Made by a program: the position numbers and the translations under genes. Shown piece after piece: positions 49,869 to 57,522 of a DNA stretch of 64,000 nt. The notes under the pieces were generated by a model. That model saw nothing but the letters and a program-made list of their open reading frames with translations, did no database searches and was not told the DNA's origin. Each line of letters begins with the position of its first letter. Position 1 is the stretch's first letter. Origin of the DNA: JBDOQU01 sp039839375 (GTDB lineage: Bacteria; Pseudomonadota; Alphaproteobacteria; DSM-16000; Inquilinaceae); assembly GCF_039839375.1 (NCBI RefSeq), contig NZ_JBDOQU010000005.1:62001-126000 (forward strand), read 5' to 3'.

Positions 49869-50885
49869 GTGACGGAGTCGATGGAGACAGTGGATCGTCG
49901 TTTCAGCATTGCGCCCATGATGGACTGGACGGACCGGCATGACCGGTTCTTCCTGCGCCTGCTGTCGACGCGCGCGCTTCTTTATACGGAGATGGTGACC
50001 AGCGCTGCCGTGATCCGCGGCGATCGCGACCGGCTTCTGGGTTTCTCCCCGGCGGAACACCCCGTGGCGCTGCAACTGGGCGGCAGCGATCCCGACGCCA
50101 TGGCGGAGGCGGCGCGGATCGGCGAAGCGTACGGCTATGACGAGATCAACATCAATGTCGGCTGCCCCAGCGACCGCGTCCAGTCGGGCCGGTTCGGCGC
50201 CTGCCTGATGGCGGAGCCGGAAACCGTCGCCGCCTGCGTCCGCGCCATGATCCGCGCCGTCTCCGCGCCGGTGACCGTCAAATGCCGGATCGGCATCGAC
50301 GATCAGGACGACTATCTCGACCTCGCGCGGTTCGTGACGCTGGTGTCGGAAGCGGGAACCCGCAGCATCACCGTCCATGCGCGCAAGGCCTGGCTGAACG
50401 GGCTGAGCCCGAAGGAGAACCGGGACATCCCGCCGCTGCAGTACGATCGCGTCTATCGGCTGAAGCAGGAATTCCCCGAATTGGAGATCGCCATCAATGG
50501 CGGCGTCCGCTCACTGGACGAGGCGGAGGCCCATCTGCGCCATGTCGACGGGGTGATGATGGGCCGGGAGGCCTACCACAACCCCTATATGCTGGCGGAT
50601 GTGGACCGCCGACTGTTCGGCGAGGAGACGCCGCCGCCCGACCGGTTCCAGGTCGTCGACCGGCTACTGCCCTATATCGAGGCGCAGCGGGAGCGCGGGA
50701 CGCCGCTCAACGCCGTCTCGCGTCATATACTGGGCCTGTTCCAGGGGATGCCGGGAGCTCGGGCCTGGCGGCGGCATCTGGCGGAGAACGCGCATCTGCC
50801 CGGCGCGGGGGCGGAGGTCGTGAAGGACGCCGCGACCCATGTGGGCGAAGCCCTCGCCCGGCGGCCCGACCGCGAGGCGGCCTGA
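49869..50885 (+). CDS. dusA: tRNA-dihydrouridine synthase A
   Basis: DusA reduces uridine 20/20a in the tRNA D-loop with FMN and NADPH. The 338-residue protein shows FSIAPMMDWTDRHDRFFLRLLS near the start, ALQLGGSDPDAMAEAARIGEAYGYDEININVGCPS with the catalytic-cysteine loop VQSGRFGACLM, VKCRIGID, and HARKAWL. The end of the protein has EIAINGGV. Start is GTG at 49869; ATG at 49881 is possible. It begins a few bases after the C repeats and ends 5 bases before the converging patatin gene. Confidence 0.97.
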   Translation: MTESMETVDRRFSIAPMMDWTDRHDRFFLRLLSTRALLYTEMVTSAAVIRGDRDRLLGFSPAEHPVALQLGGSDPDAMAEAARIGEAYGYDEININVGCPSDRVQSGRFGACLMAEPETVAACVRAMIRAVSAPVTVKCRIGIDDQDDYLDLARFVTLVSEAGTRSITVHARKAWLNGLSPKENRDIPPLQYDRVYRLKQEFPELEIAINGGVRSLDEAEAHLRHVDGVMMGREAYHNPYMLADVDRRLFGEETPPPDRFQVVDRLLPYIEAQRERGTPLNAVSRHILGLFQGMPGARAWRRHLAENAHLPGAGAEVVKDAATHVGEALARRPDREAA

Positions 50886-50889
50886 CCGC

Positions 50890-51879
50890 CTACGAGGCTT
50901 CCTGCGGGACCTCGACCGCGCCCCTGCGCTGATGGCCGATATTCAGGGTCTCCATCGCCGTCATGATGTCGGGAAGGGTCGCTTCAGTGGCTTCCTCGCC
51001 CAGCCGGATCATCTCCTCCGCGCGATCGAATTCCATCAGGCCGATGTGACCCAGCTTCGGGCCGATATGGACATCCGGCGGATCTCCGGCCAGCCGCGAC
51101 CGGGTGATCCTGTCCATCACGATCGCAAGCGACGACGCCATCACGCCGAACAGGCTGGGCGTGTCGCGCTCGCGGCGGAAGACGCGTCTGACCAGACCGC
51201 TGAGCATTCCCGGCTCGACGGGGGCGGCGTTCTCCATTTCATCCAGGACATCGAAGCCGGCGACGGTGGGAAAGCTGTTCCCCGGCGCCCGCGCCCTGCC
51301 GATGATGTCGGCGTTCAGATTGACGGCGATCACCATGTCCGCGCCCTGCGCCACGCACACGGAAACAGGTACCGGATTGACCAGCGCGCCATCGATCAGC
51401 CAGCGATTGTCCACCAGCATTGGTGAGAATATCCCCGGCAACGAGAAGGAGGCGCGCATGGCGTCGACGATCGAACCCTTGTTCAGCCATATCTCATGCC
51501 CGGTAGAGAGATCGGCCGCGACCGTGACGAATGGCCGGTCGAGGGATTCTATCGTTCGGTCACCCAGATTGTTGCGGAGTTCGCGGGCCAGCTTGTCGCC
51601 GCCTATCAGTCCGGGCTGGCGCACCCGGAAATCCATATAGCTCATGACGCGCAGGCGATTGAGCGACCGCGCCCATTCCTCCAACTCGTCCAGCTTGCCA
51701 GCCAGATGGCAGCCGCCGACCACAGCGCCGATCGAGGTGCCGCAGATGATATCGGGTTCGATCCCCGCGCGGGCGAGGGCGCGCACCACCCCGATATGGG
51801 CCCACCCGCGAGCGACGCCGCCGCCCAGCGCCAGGCCCAGCCTCGGTCTTTCGGAGTTTATCGTAAGCAGTGCCGTCAT
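50890..51879 (-). CDS. Patatin-like phospholipase (RssA-type)
   Basis: The 329-residue protein has the patatin signature: oxyanion GGGVARGWAHIGV near residue 20, nucleophile GTSIG with Ser49, and the partner Asp in LIDGALVNPVPV. Bacterial RssA-type proteins are cytoplasmic or membrane-associated lipid acyl hydrolases. A second part from about 240 carries a MDRITRSRLAGDPPDVHIGP element usual for this subgroup. It lies 28 bases from the MATE pump gene on the same strand. Confidence 0.93.
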   Translation of the reverse strand: MTALLTINSERPRLGLALGGGVARGWAHIGVVRALARAGIEPDIICGTSIGAVVGGCHLAGKLDELEEWARSLNRLRVMSYMDFRVRQPGLIGGDKLARELRNNLGDRTIESLDRPFVTVAADLSTGHEIWLNKGSIVDAMRASFSLPGIFSPMLVDNRWLIDGALVNPVPVSVCVAQGADMVIAVNLNADIIGRARAPGNSFPTVAGFDVLDEMENAAPVEPGMLSGLVRRVFRRERDTPSLFGVMASSLAIVMDRITRSRLAGDPPDVHIGPKLGHIGLMEFDRAEEMIRLGEEATEATLPDIMTAMETLNIGHQRRGAVEVPQEAS

Positions 51880-51907
51880 CCGATGTCGCTCCCTGTTCCC
51901 GTGAAGC

Positions 51908-53230
51908 CTACACCGCCCGACGCAACGCCGGGTAGGCGAAGGTGAGCGTCACACCCCGCATGGCCGCGAAAATCGTGAATGCGGCCCACAGCCCATGATT
52001 GCCGCCCCAGGGGACCAGAACCCAGCTTATCGCCAGGAAGGTGAGAAGGCTCACGATCATGGCGTTGCGCAGGGCGGTTGTCCTGACGGCGCCCAGGAAG
52101 ACGCCGTCCCACTGGAAGGCCCAGATGGACACCATCGGCAGCGCCACGACCCAGGGAAGATATTCGCGGGCCGTCTCCCGGACGCTGTCGATGCCCGTCA
52201 GCCCGTCGATCACCAGCGGCCCGGCGACCAGGTAGAGGAGGGAGAACAGGCAGGCCGTGACCGCCGCCCAAAGGGTCGAGACCCTGACCGCCATGTCGAG
52301 CCCCCGCCGGTCGCGCGCGCCGATGGCCTGGCCGACCAGCGCTTCGGCGGCATGGGCGAAGCCGTCCAGCGCGTAGCCGGTGAAGGTCTGGAAGTTCAGC
52401 AGGATGGCGTTGGCGGCCAGCACGATTTCCCCGAACTCCGCCCCCTGGGCGGTGAACCAGCCGAAGCCGCCGACGAGGCACAGGGTGCGCACGAAGATGT
52501 CGCCATTGACCGTGACCAGCCGCCGGAACGCCAGCCGGTCCTTCAGCGCGGAGACATGCCAGAGAACGCCGGGCCCCGCCATCACTCGGCGGACGAGAAG
52601 GAGGCCCGCGCCCAGCGCCACGAATTCCGCCAGCACCGACGCCGCCGCGACGCCCGCCACGTTCCAGCCGAAGCCCAGCACGAACAGGAGGTCAAGCGCG
52701 ATATTCGTCCCGTTCAGGACAAGCTGTATCGCCAGCGCCAGGCCCGGCCGCTGCCGGCCCAGCAGAAATCCCAGGATCGCGTAGTTCGCAAGCGTCGCCG
52801 GGGCCGCCCAGATGCGCACGGCGATGTAGGTCGCGGCTCCGCCTTCGACGTCGCTGCTGCTGTCGATCAGCGCCAGCGCGGCGGCGGAGACCGGCGTCTG
52901 GAGGAGGATGAGCAGCAGGCCGAAGCCTGCCGCCAGCGCCACCGCGCGGGTCAGGATCGCGCCCGCCTCCCTCTCCGCGCCCGCGCCGACCGCCTGCGCG
53001 GTCAGCCCCGTGGTGCTCATCCTGAGGAAGCCGAACCCCCAGAACAGGAAGTTGAAGATCAGGCTGCCGATGGCGACCGCGCCCAGATAATGAGGCGAAT
53101 CCAGATGGCCGACCACGGCGGTGTCGACCAGCCCCAGCAGGGGCGTGGAAACGGTGCCGAGCATGATCGGGACGGCCAGTCGCCAGACCCGCCGGTGCCA
53201 GTCCCGGACGCTGTCGTCGGTGGTTGTCAT
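51908..53230 (-). CDS. MATE-family efflux protein (DinF-like)
   Basis: The 440-residue protein has 12 predicted helices and the MATE two-half plan: WRLAVPIMLGTVSTPLLGLVDTAVVGHLDS at the N-terminus and the second-half motif VTVNGDIFVRTLCLVGGF. The DinF subgroup, with LGLVDTAVVGHL, uses proton or sodium gradients to expel cationic drugs or metabolites. It is upstream of the patatin gene; a terminator between this gene and the 5'-nucleotidase gene keeps the latter separate. Substrate unknown. Confidence 0.94.
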   Translation of the reverse strand: MTTTDDSVRDWHRRVWRLAVPIMLGTVSTPLLGLVDTAVVGHLDSPHYLGAVAIGSLIFNFLFWGFGFLRMSTTGLTAQAVGAGAEREAGAILTRAVALAAGFGLLLILLQTPVSAAALALIDSSSDVEGGAATYIAVRIWAAPATLANYAILGFLLGRQRPGLALAIQLVLNGTNIALDLLFVLGFGWNVAGVAAASVLAEFVALGAGLLLVRRVMAGPGVLWHVSALKDRLAFRRLVTVNGDIFVRTLCLVGGFGWFTAQGAEFGEIVLAANAILLNFQTFTGYALDGFAHAAEALVGQAIGARDRRGLDMAVRVSTLWAAVTACLFSLLYLVAGPLVIDGLTGIDSVRETAREYLPWVVALPMVSIWAFQWDGVFLGAVRTTALRNAMIVSLLTFLAISWVLVPWGGNHGLWAAFTIFAAMRGVTLTFAYPALRRAV

Positions 53231-53235
53231 GATCC

Positions 53236-53270
53236 CTCAAAAGAAGGACCCCGCCAGAAGGGCGGGGTCC
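53236..53270 (-). terminator. Intrinsic terminator of the 5'-nucleotidase gene
   Basis: On the minus strand a 10-bp perfect stem (53246-53255 with 53261-53270, 5-nt loop) lies 23 bases past the stop and is followed by TTCTTTTGAG. This is a standard rho-independent terminator, at the junction with the MATE gene. Confidence 0.85.
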
Positions 53271-53293
53271 GCTGCTTCGCGTTTGAGCGAGGC

Positions 53294-54823
53294 TTACTGG
53301 AAGACGATGCGTCCTTCCACCTCCGGGCTGATCGTGCCCTTCTCCTCGATATAGTCGATCACCTGGGACGCCATGAAGTTGGCGGCCGAGGGATCGATCA
53401 GGTTCACCGACCCGGCAAGCGCGGTGTAGCCGTCGCCGCCGCTCGCCATGTAGTCGTTGGTCGCCATGGTGTAAGTCGCGTCCGGATCGATCGGCTGGCC
53501 GTCGACCAGCACCTCGACCACGCGGTCGCCGGGCGGCTGGGACAGGTCGGCGGTCACGGTCATGCCGGAGACATGGGGGAACCGGCCGGCCCCTTCCTCG
53601 ACCTGGCTGAAGCCATTCTCCAGCGCCTCCACGATCTGCTCGCCCGTGACTTCCAGCTTCACCGTCTTGTTGCCGAAGGGAAGCTCGCTCTGGATGTCGC
53701 GGCGGGTCAGCACCGTGCCGGCGGCGTATTCGCGGTCGGCCCGGATGCCGCCGCCATTGGTCAGGCCGACCTCGGCGTCGACGGCGTCGCGGATCGCATC
53801 GGCGATCAGGTTGCCGATCGCCGCTTCCTCGCCGCGGATGGTCGCCCGCCGGCTGTCGAGCGGGGTTTCCGTCGTCCCGATCTCGATATCCAGCTCCGCC
53901 GACAGCTGGTCCAGATAGGTCTGGACCTTGGCCGCCATCTCGGCGTCGGGCTCGTAATTGGCGGTGTTGAGCGTCCGGAAGCTGGGAGTCCAGACCAGTT
54001 CCTCATCCTCGCCCTCGCCGACCCGGTCGATGGTGAGGTCGATCGCCGTCACGTATTCCGCCTGCGATCCCGATTCGGCGAACGCCACGTCGCCATTGTA
54101 GAAGGTCATGAGGTTATGGTCGTGGCCGCCCAGGATGATGTCGACCGCTCCCTGGCGGATCAGTTCGAAATCCTCGTCGATCGCCGTATGGGCCAGCGCG
54201 ATGACGATGTCGGCGCCACCTTCCCGCAATTCCGCGGCCGTCGCTTCGGCCGTCTCCAGCACCGGCGCGAATTCGATGTCGCCGGGGGAGGCGAGCTGGA
54301 CCGTGTCGGGCGTCGTCAGGCCGAGGAAGCCGATCGTATAGCCGCCCACCTCCACCGTATGCGTGTCCACGGTGCCGTCCACGACCTCGCCGTTGAGCGA
54401 GGTGTTGGTGGAGACGATCGGGAAGTTCGCCTCGTTGAAGCGCGCGATCGCCACGTCCGCGCCCAGGTCGAATTCATGATTGCCGGGAACCATGACCGCC
54501 AGCGGCGTCTGGTTCAGCAGTTCGATCATGTGCGCGCCATTGTCGAAGCTGGACAGCAGGGACGGCGAGATGGCGTCGCCGCCATGGGCCAGCAAAACGG
54601 TCCCGCCTTCGGCGCTCGCGATCTCGTCATTGACCACCGCCATCATCCGGGCGAAGCCGCCCTGGCCGTCGGATTCATCCATCCGGTCGAAATCGTTCAC
54701 CAGCAGGATGGTCAGGTCCAGCGGTTCGGCCTGCGCCGCTCCGGCGCACAGGGCAGAGGCGGCGACGCCCAGCAGCAGATATCGGCCAAGGCGGGCGGAG
54801 GACATGGAGAAACGGTCTGTCAT
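53294..54823 (-). CDS. Periplasmic 5'-nucleotidase/metallophosphatase (UshA-like)
   Basis: The 509-residue precursor has a signal peptide of about 32 residues (ends AQAE) and the two-domain nucleotidase layout: an N-terminal metallophosphatase part with VPGNHEFDLG and ILGGHDHN, and a C-terminal nucleotide-binding part with LTNGGGIRAD near residue 355. GGGAGG precedes the ATG. The first metal motif reads NDFDRM, with Asp46 where UshA has His; this variant exists in a subgroup. It hydrolyses nucleotides or related phosphates in the periplasm. Confidence 0.92.
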   Translation of the reverse strand: MTDRFSMSSARLGRYLLLGVAASALCAGAAQAEPLDLTILLVNDFDRMDESDGQGGFARMMAVVNDEIASAEGGTVLLAHGGDAISPSLLSSFDNGAHMIELLNQTPLAVMVPGNHEFDLGADVAIARFNEANFPIVSTNTSLNGEVVDGTVDTHTVEVGGYTIGFLGLTTPDTVQLASPGDIEFAPVLETAEATAAELREGGADIVIALAHTAIDEDFELIRQGAVDIILGGHDHNLMTFYNGDVAFAESGSQAEYVTAIDLTIDRVGEGEDEELVWTPSFRTLNTANYEPDAEMAAKVQTYLDQLSAELDIEIGTTETPLDSRRATIRGEEAAIGNLIADAIRDAVDAEVGLTNGGGIRADREYAAGTVLTRRDIQSELPFGNKTVKLEVTGEQIVEALENGFSQVEEGAGRFPHVSGMTVTADLSQPPGDRVVEVLVDGQPIDPDATYTMATNDYMASGGDGYTALAGSVNLIDPSAANFMASQVIDYIEEKGTISPEVEGRIVFQ

Positions 54824-54979
54824 GGATGGATTGCCTCCCTCAAGGCGATTGGATTGACGGTTGGCCGGCGGCGAAGTTTCCGCCGGTCCCGTCTTGCGAG
54901 TGGCGGAAGTGTATCCCGCGAATGTTACAGTTTGCACGTGTTATGGATCGCGCCAACCCAAACAGCGAGCCCTCCGCCG

Positions 54980-56314
54980 ATGCCGCCGCTCTTCCATCCC
55001 GCCGCCTATGATTCCGGCCGCTTCCCCGACAGCTACTGGCGATCCTCCGTGGCCGAACGGCCGGCCGACGATCCGCTGGAAGGGGACGAAAGCTGCGACG
55101 TGGCGGTGATCGGCGGCGGCTACACCGGCCTCTCCACCGCCCTTCACCTGGCCCGCGACCATGGCGTCGATGTCCGGGTGCTGGAGGCTGGAAGCCCCGG
55201 CTGGGGCGCGTCGGGCCGCAATGGCGGCTTCTGCTGCATGGGCGCTTCCAAGCTGCCGGCATCCCGGATGCTCTCCCTTTTCGGGATCGAGGAAACGCGC
55301 CGCTATTTCACGATGCAGCGGGAGGCGGTGGAGTTGGTGGCCGACCTTGCCGGCGCGGAGGAGATCGATTTCGACCGGCAGGGGGACGGCGTGCTCGAGG
55401 TCGCCCACCGTCCGTCCCGGATGGCGGAGTTGGAGGAGGATGCGCGCCTCGACCGCGAGCTTGCCGGCCTCGCCTCCGCCATCTGGACCAGGGAGGAACT
55501 GGCGGAGCGCGGGTTCGTGGGGCCGGAGGCGCATGGCGCGCTCCACCAGCCGGCGGGATTCGGGCTCCACCCGTTGAAATATCATCACGGCCTCCTGGCC
55601 GCCGCCCGCCGCCATGGCGCGCGGATCCACCATCAAAGCCGGGTCTTGGGGTGGGAAAGAGAAGGCGGCCGCCATCGGCTGCGGACGGAACGGGGCGCGA
55701 TCAGCGCCCGGCGGGTGGTGATCGCCACCAACGGCTATACGCCGGACGAACTTCACCCGGCGCTGGTGGGAACGTTCCTGCCCGCCTTCTCCAACATCCT
55801 GACGACCCGGCCGCTGACGCCGGACGAACGGGCCGCGCAGGGCTGGGTGACGGAGCTTCCGGTCTTCGACACGCGCCGGCTCCTGTTCTATTTCCGGATG
55901 CTGAAGGACGGGCGGTTCCTGTTGGGCACGCGCGGCGACACCCATGGCGGGCCGGCCGCCGCCGATCGCATGAAAGGCTGGCTCCACCGCCGGCTGGGGG
56001 AGATGTTCCCGGCCTGGGCGGGGGTGGAGGTCAGCCATTTCTGGACGGGGCTGGTCTGCCTGTCGGCGAACCTGACGCCACTGATCGGCCGCGTGGCGGA
56101 TGATCCCGGCGTCCATTACGGGCTGGCCTATCACGGCAACGGCGTCGCCTCGGCGACCTGGACGGGCCGGGCGCTCGCCCGGATGGTCGCCGGCGAGGAC
56201 GATCAGTTGCCCGCGCCGGTGGCCCGTCCGCCGCGCCGCTTCCCGCTGCCGGCGCTGCGCGCCTGGTATCTTCGCGCCGCGTATCTGGGTTACCGCGTTC
56301 GCGATGCCCTTTAG
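54980..56314 (+). CDS. FAD-dependent amine oxidase-like enzyme (PuuB/DadA group)
   Basis: The 444-residue protein starts with an N-terminal segment ...SYWRSSVAERPADDPLEG that is typical of gamma-glutamylputrescine oxidoreductase-like enzymes, then the Rossmann VIGGGYTGLSTALHLARDHGVDVRVLEAG at about residues 40-68, a GASGRNGG motif (the FAD-linked GxGxxG follow-up) and a C-terminal GLAYHGNGVASATWTGR. It probably oxidises an amine or N-alkyl amino acid. The ATG at 54980 follows a very long antisense open frame, so homology fixes the start. An amidotransferase gene follows after 35 bases. Confidence 0.87.
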   Translation: MPPLFHPAAYDSGRFPDSYWRSSVAERPADDPLEGDESCDVAVIGGGYTGLSTALHLARDHGVDVRVLEAGSPGWGASGRNGGFCCMGASKLPASRMLSLFGIEETRRYFTMQREAVELVADLAGAEEIDFDRQGDGVLEVAHRPSRMAELEEDARLDRELAGLASAIWTREELAERGFVGPEAHGALHQPAGFGLHPLKYHHGLLAAARRHGARIHHQSRVLGWEREGGRHRLRTERGAISARRVVIATNGYTPDELHPALVGTFLPAFSNILTTRPLTPDERAAQGWVTELPVFDTRRLLFYFRMLKDGRFLLGTRGDTHGGPAAADRMKGWLHRRLGEMFPAWAGVEVSHFWTGLVCLSANLTPLIGRVADDPGVHYGLAYHGNGVASATWTGRALARMVAGEDDQLPAPVARPPRRFPLPALRAWYLRAAYLGYRVRDAL

Positions 56315-56349
56315 CGACCCGAGATGATAGTGATCGCCTGAAGATTCCC

Positions 56350-57108
56350 ATGGATATTCTGCCCATGTCCGCACCGAAAATTCTCATCCTTCAGAACAGC
56401 CCCGGCGCGCCGGCAGGGGTGGTCGGAGATCAGTTGGCGCGCGCCGGCGCATCGCTGGACACCCGGCTGGCGCTTGGTGGCGATCCGTTGCCTTCCGCGC
56501 CGGAGGGATATGACGGCTTGCTGGTCTTGGGCGGGCCGATGAGTCCCAATGATGATGACGACTATCCGGGGCTCAAGGCGGAACGGGAGTTGATCCGCGC
56601 TTTCGCTGCGTCCGGCCGCCCGGTGCTCGGCATCTGCCTTGGCGCGCAGTTGATCGCCCGCGCGTTCGGCGGAACAGCCAGACGGCATGACATACCCGAA
56701 ATCGGCTTCACGCAGATAGAACTGACTAAAGACGCCGCCGGAGATCATCTCATGGGCGGTTTCGATACGCTGCCCCGCCTGATGCACTGGCATTACGACA
56801 CGTTCGACCTCCCCGACGGGGCGGTGCTGCTGGCGACCAACAGCGTCTGCCGCAACCAGGCGTTCCGGCTGGGGCAGGAGGTCCATGCCGTCCAGTTCCA
56901 TCCGGAGGTGACGGCGGAGATCATACGCGACTGGCTGCGCCGCTTCCGCGCCGAGGGCGTCTCGCCGGACGCGATCTCCGAAGACGAGATGGAAGCCCAG
57001 ATGCGCGACCATCTGGCGGCAGCCGAATCATTTGGGCGCACCCTTGCGGATCGCTGGCTGGCGCTGGTCGAACGATCCCGCGCCGGATCAGCCGTCCTCT
57101 CCGTCTAG
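56350..57108 (+). CDS. Class I glutamine amidotransferase (GMP synthase-like)
   Basis: The 252-residue protein has the class I triad: Cys96 in VLGICLGAQ, and His/Glu in VQFHPE. The oxyanion loop LGGPMSPNDDD is present near 60-70. It matches the free-standing type 1 glutamine amidotransferase group rather than a domain of GuaA. A PuuD-like hydrolase of gamma-glutamyl intermediates is an alternative because of the PuuB-like gene next to it; the sequence does not settle that. Start ATG at 56350, or 56365. The 3' end overlaps the converging SufU-like gene by 21 bases. Confidence 0.88.
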   Translation: MDILPMSAPKILILQNSPGAPAGVVGDQLARAGASLDTRLALGGDPLPSAPEGYDGLLVLGGPMSPNDDDDYPGLKAERELIRAFAASGRPVLGICLGAQLIARAFGGTARRHDIPEIGFTQIELTKDAAGDHLMGGFDTLPRLMHWHYDTFDLPDGAVLLATNSVCRNQAFRLGQEVHAVQFHPEVTAEIIRDWLRRFRAEGVSPDAISEDEMEAQMRDHLAAAESFGRTLADRWLALVERSRAGSAVLSV

Positions 57109-57522
57109 CGCGCGCACCGCCGCTTCGAACGGCAGCAATACGCATTCATGTCGGCTTTTCGCCGATTTGACGGGGGTGAAGACCTCCAGTGCCGGCCATT
57201 CCTCCGGCACGACGCCGCCCTCCCGGATCATCGTCTGGAAATCGCGATCGGCCGTCCGCAGCGCCGCCTCGTCCCGCCCGATTGCGCCTTCCGCCAGCAG
57301 GGCCGCCGACGCCTCGCACAGCAGACAGCCCCGGACGCGATGGCCCACCGCCTCCACGATCCCGTCCTTCCCGACCGTCAGATCGATGGTCACCCGATCG
57401 CCGCAGAGCGGATTGTCGACGGTGGCGGAATGGGTCGGCCGTTCCAGCCGGCCGGCGCCATGGCCGGACCGGGCATGGGCCAGGATGGCCTTCTGGTAGA
57501 GCGATTCCGCTATATCGGTCAT
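57088..57522 (-). CDS. SufU/IscU-type iron-sulfur scaffold protein
   Basis: The 144-residue protein has the scaffold cysteine pattern: Cys40 in NPLCGDR with Asp42, Cys66 and Cys69 in GCLLCEAS, and Cys127 in RHECVLL. This resembles SufU/IscU proteins that assemble or deliver iron-sulfur clusters, with the zinc-type SufU spacing. Its first base overlaps the molybdenum cofactor gene by four bases, so it belongs to the molybdenum-hydroxylase operon. The small subunit of such enzymes carries two [2Fe-2S] clusters, a plausible target. Confidence 0.88.
   Translation of the reverse strand: MTDIAESLYQKAILAHARSGHGAGRLERPTHSATVDNPLCGDRVTIDLTVGKDGIVEAVGHRVRGCLLCEASAALLAEGAIGRDEAALRTADRDFQTMIREGGVVPEEWPALEVFTPVKSAKSRHECVLLPFEAAVRALDGEDG

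Noticed and set aside
51995..54979. Nearly 1000-codon open frame in front of the FAD oxidase gene, in frame with it
   Set aside because: It runs antisense to the MATE and 5'-nucleotidase genes, is low-complexity and has no family resemblance; open antisense frames are expected in GC-rich DNA.
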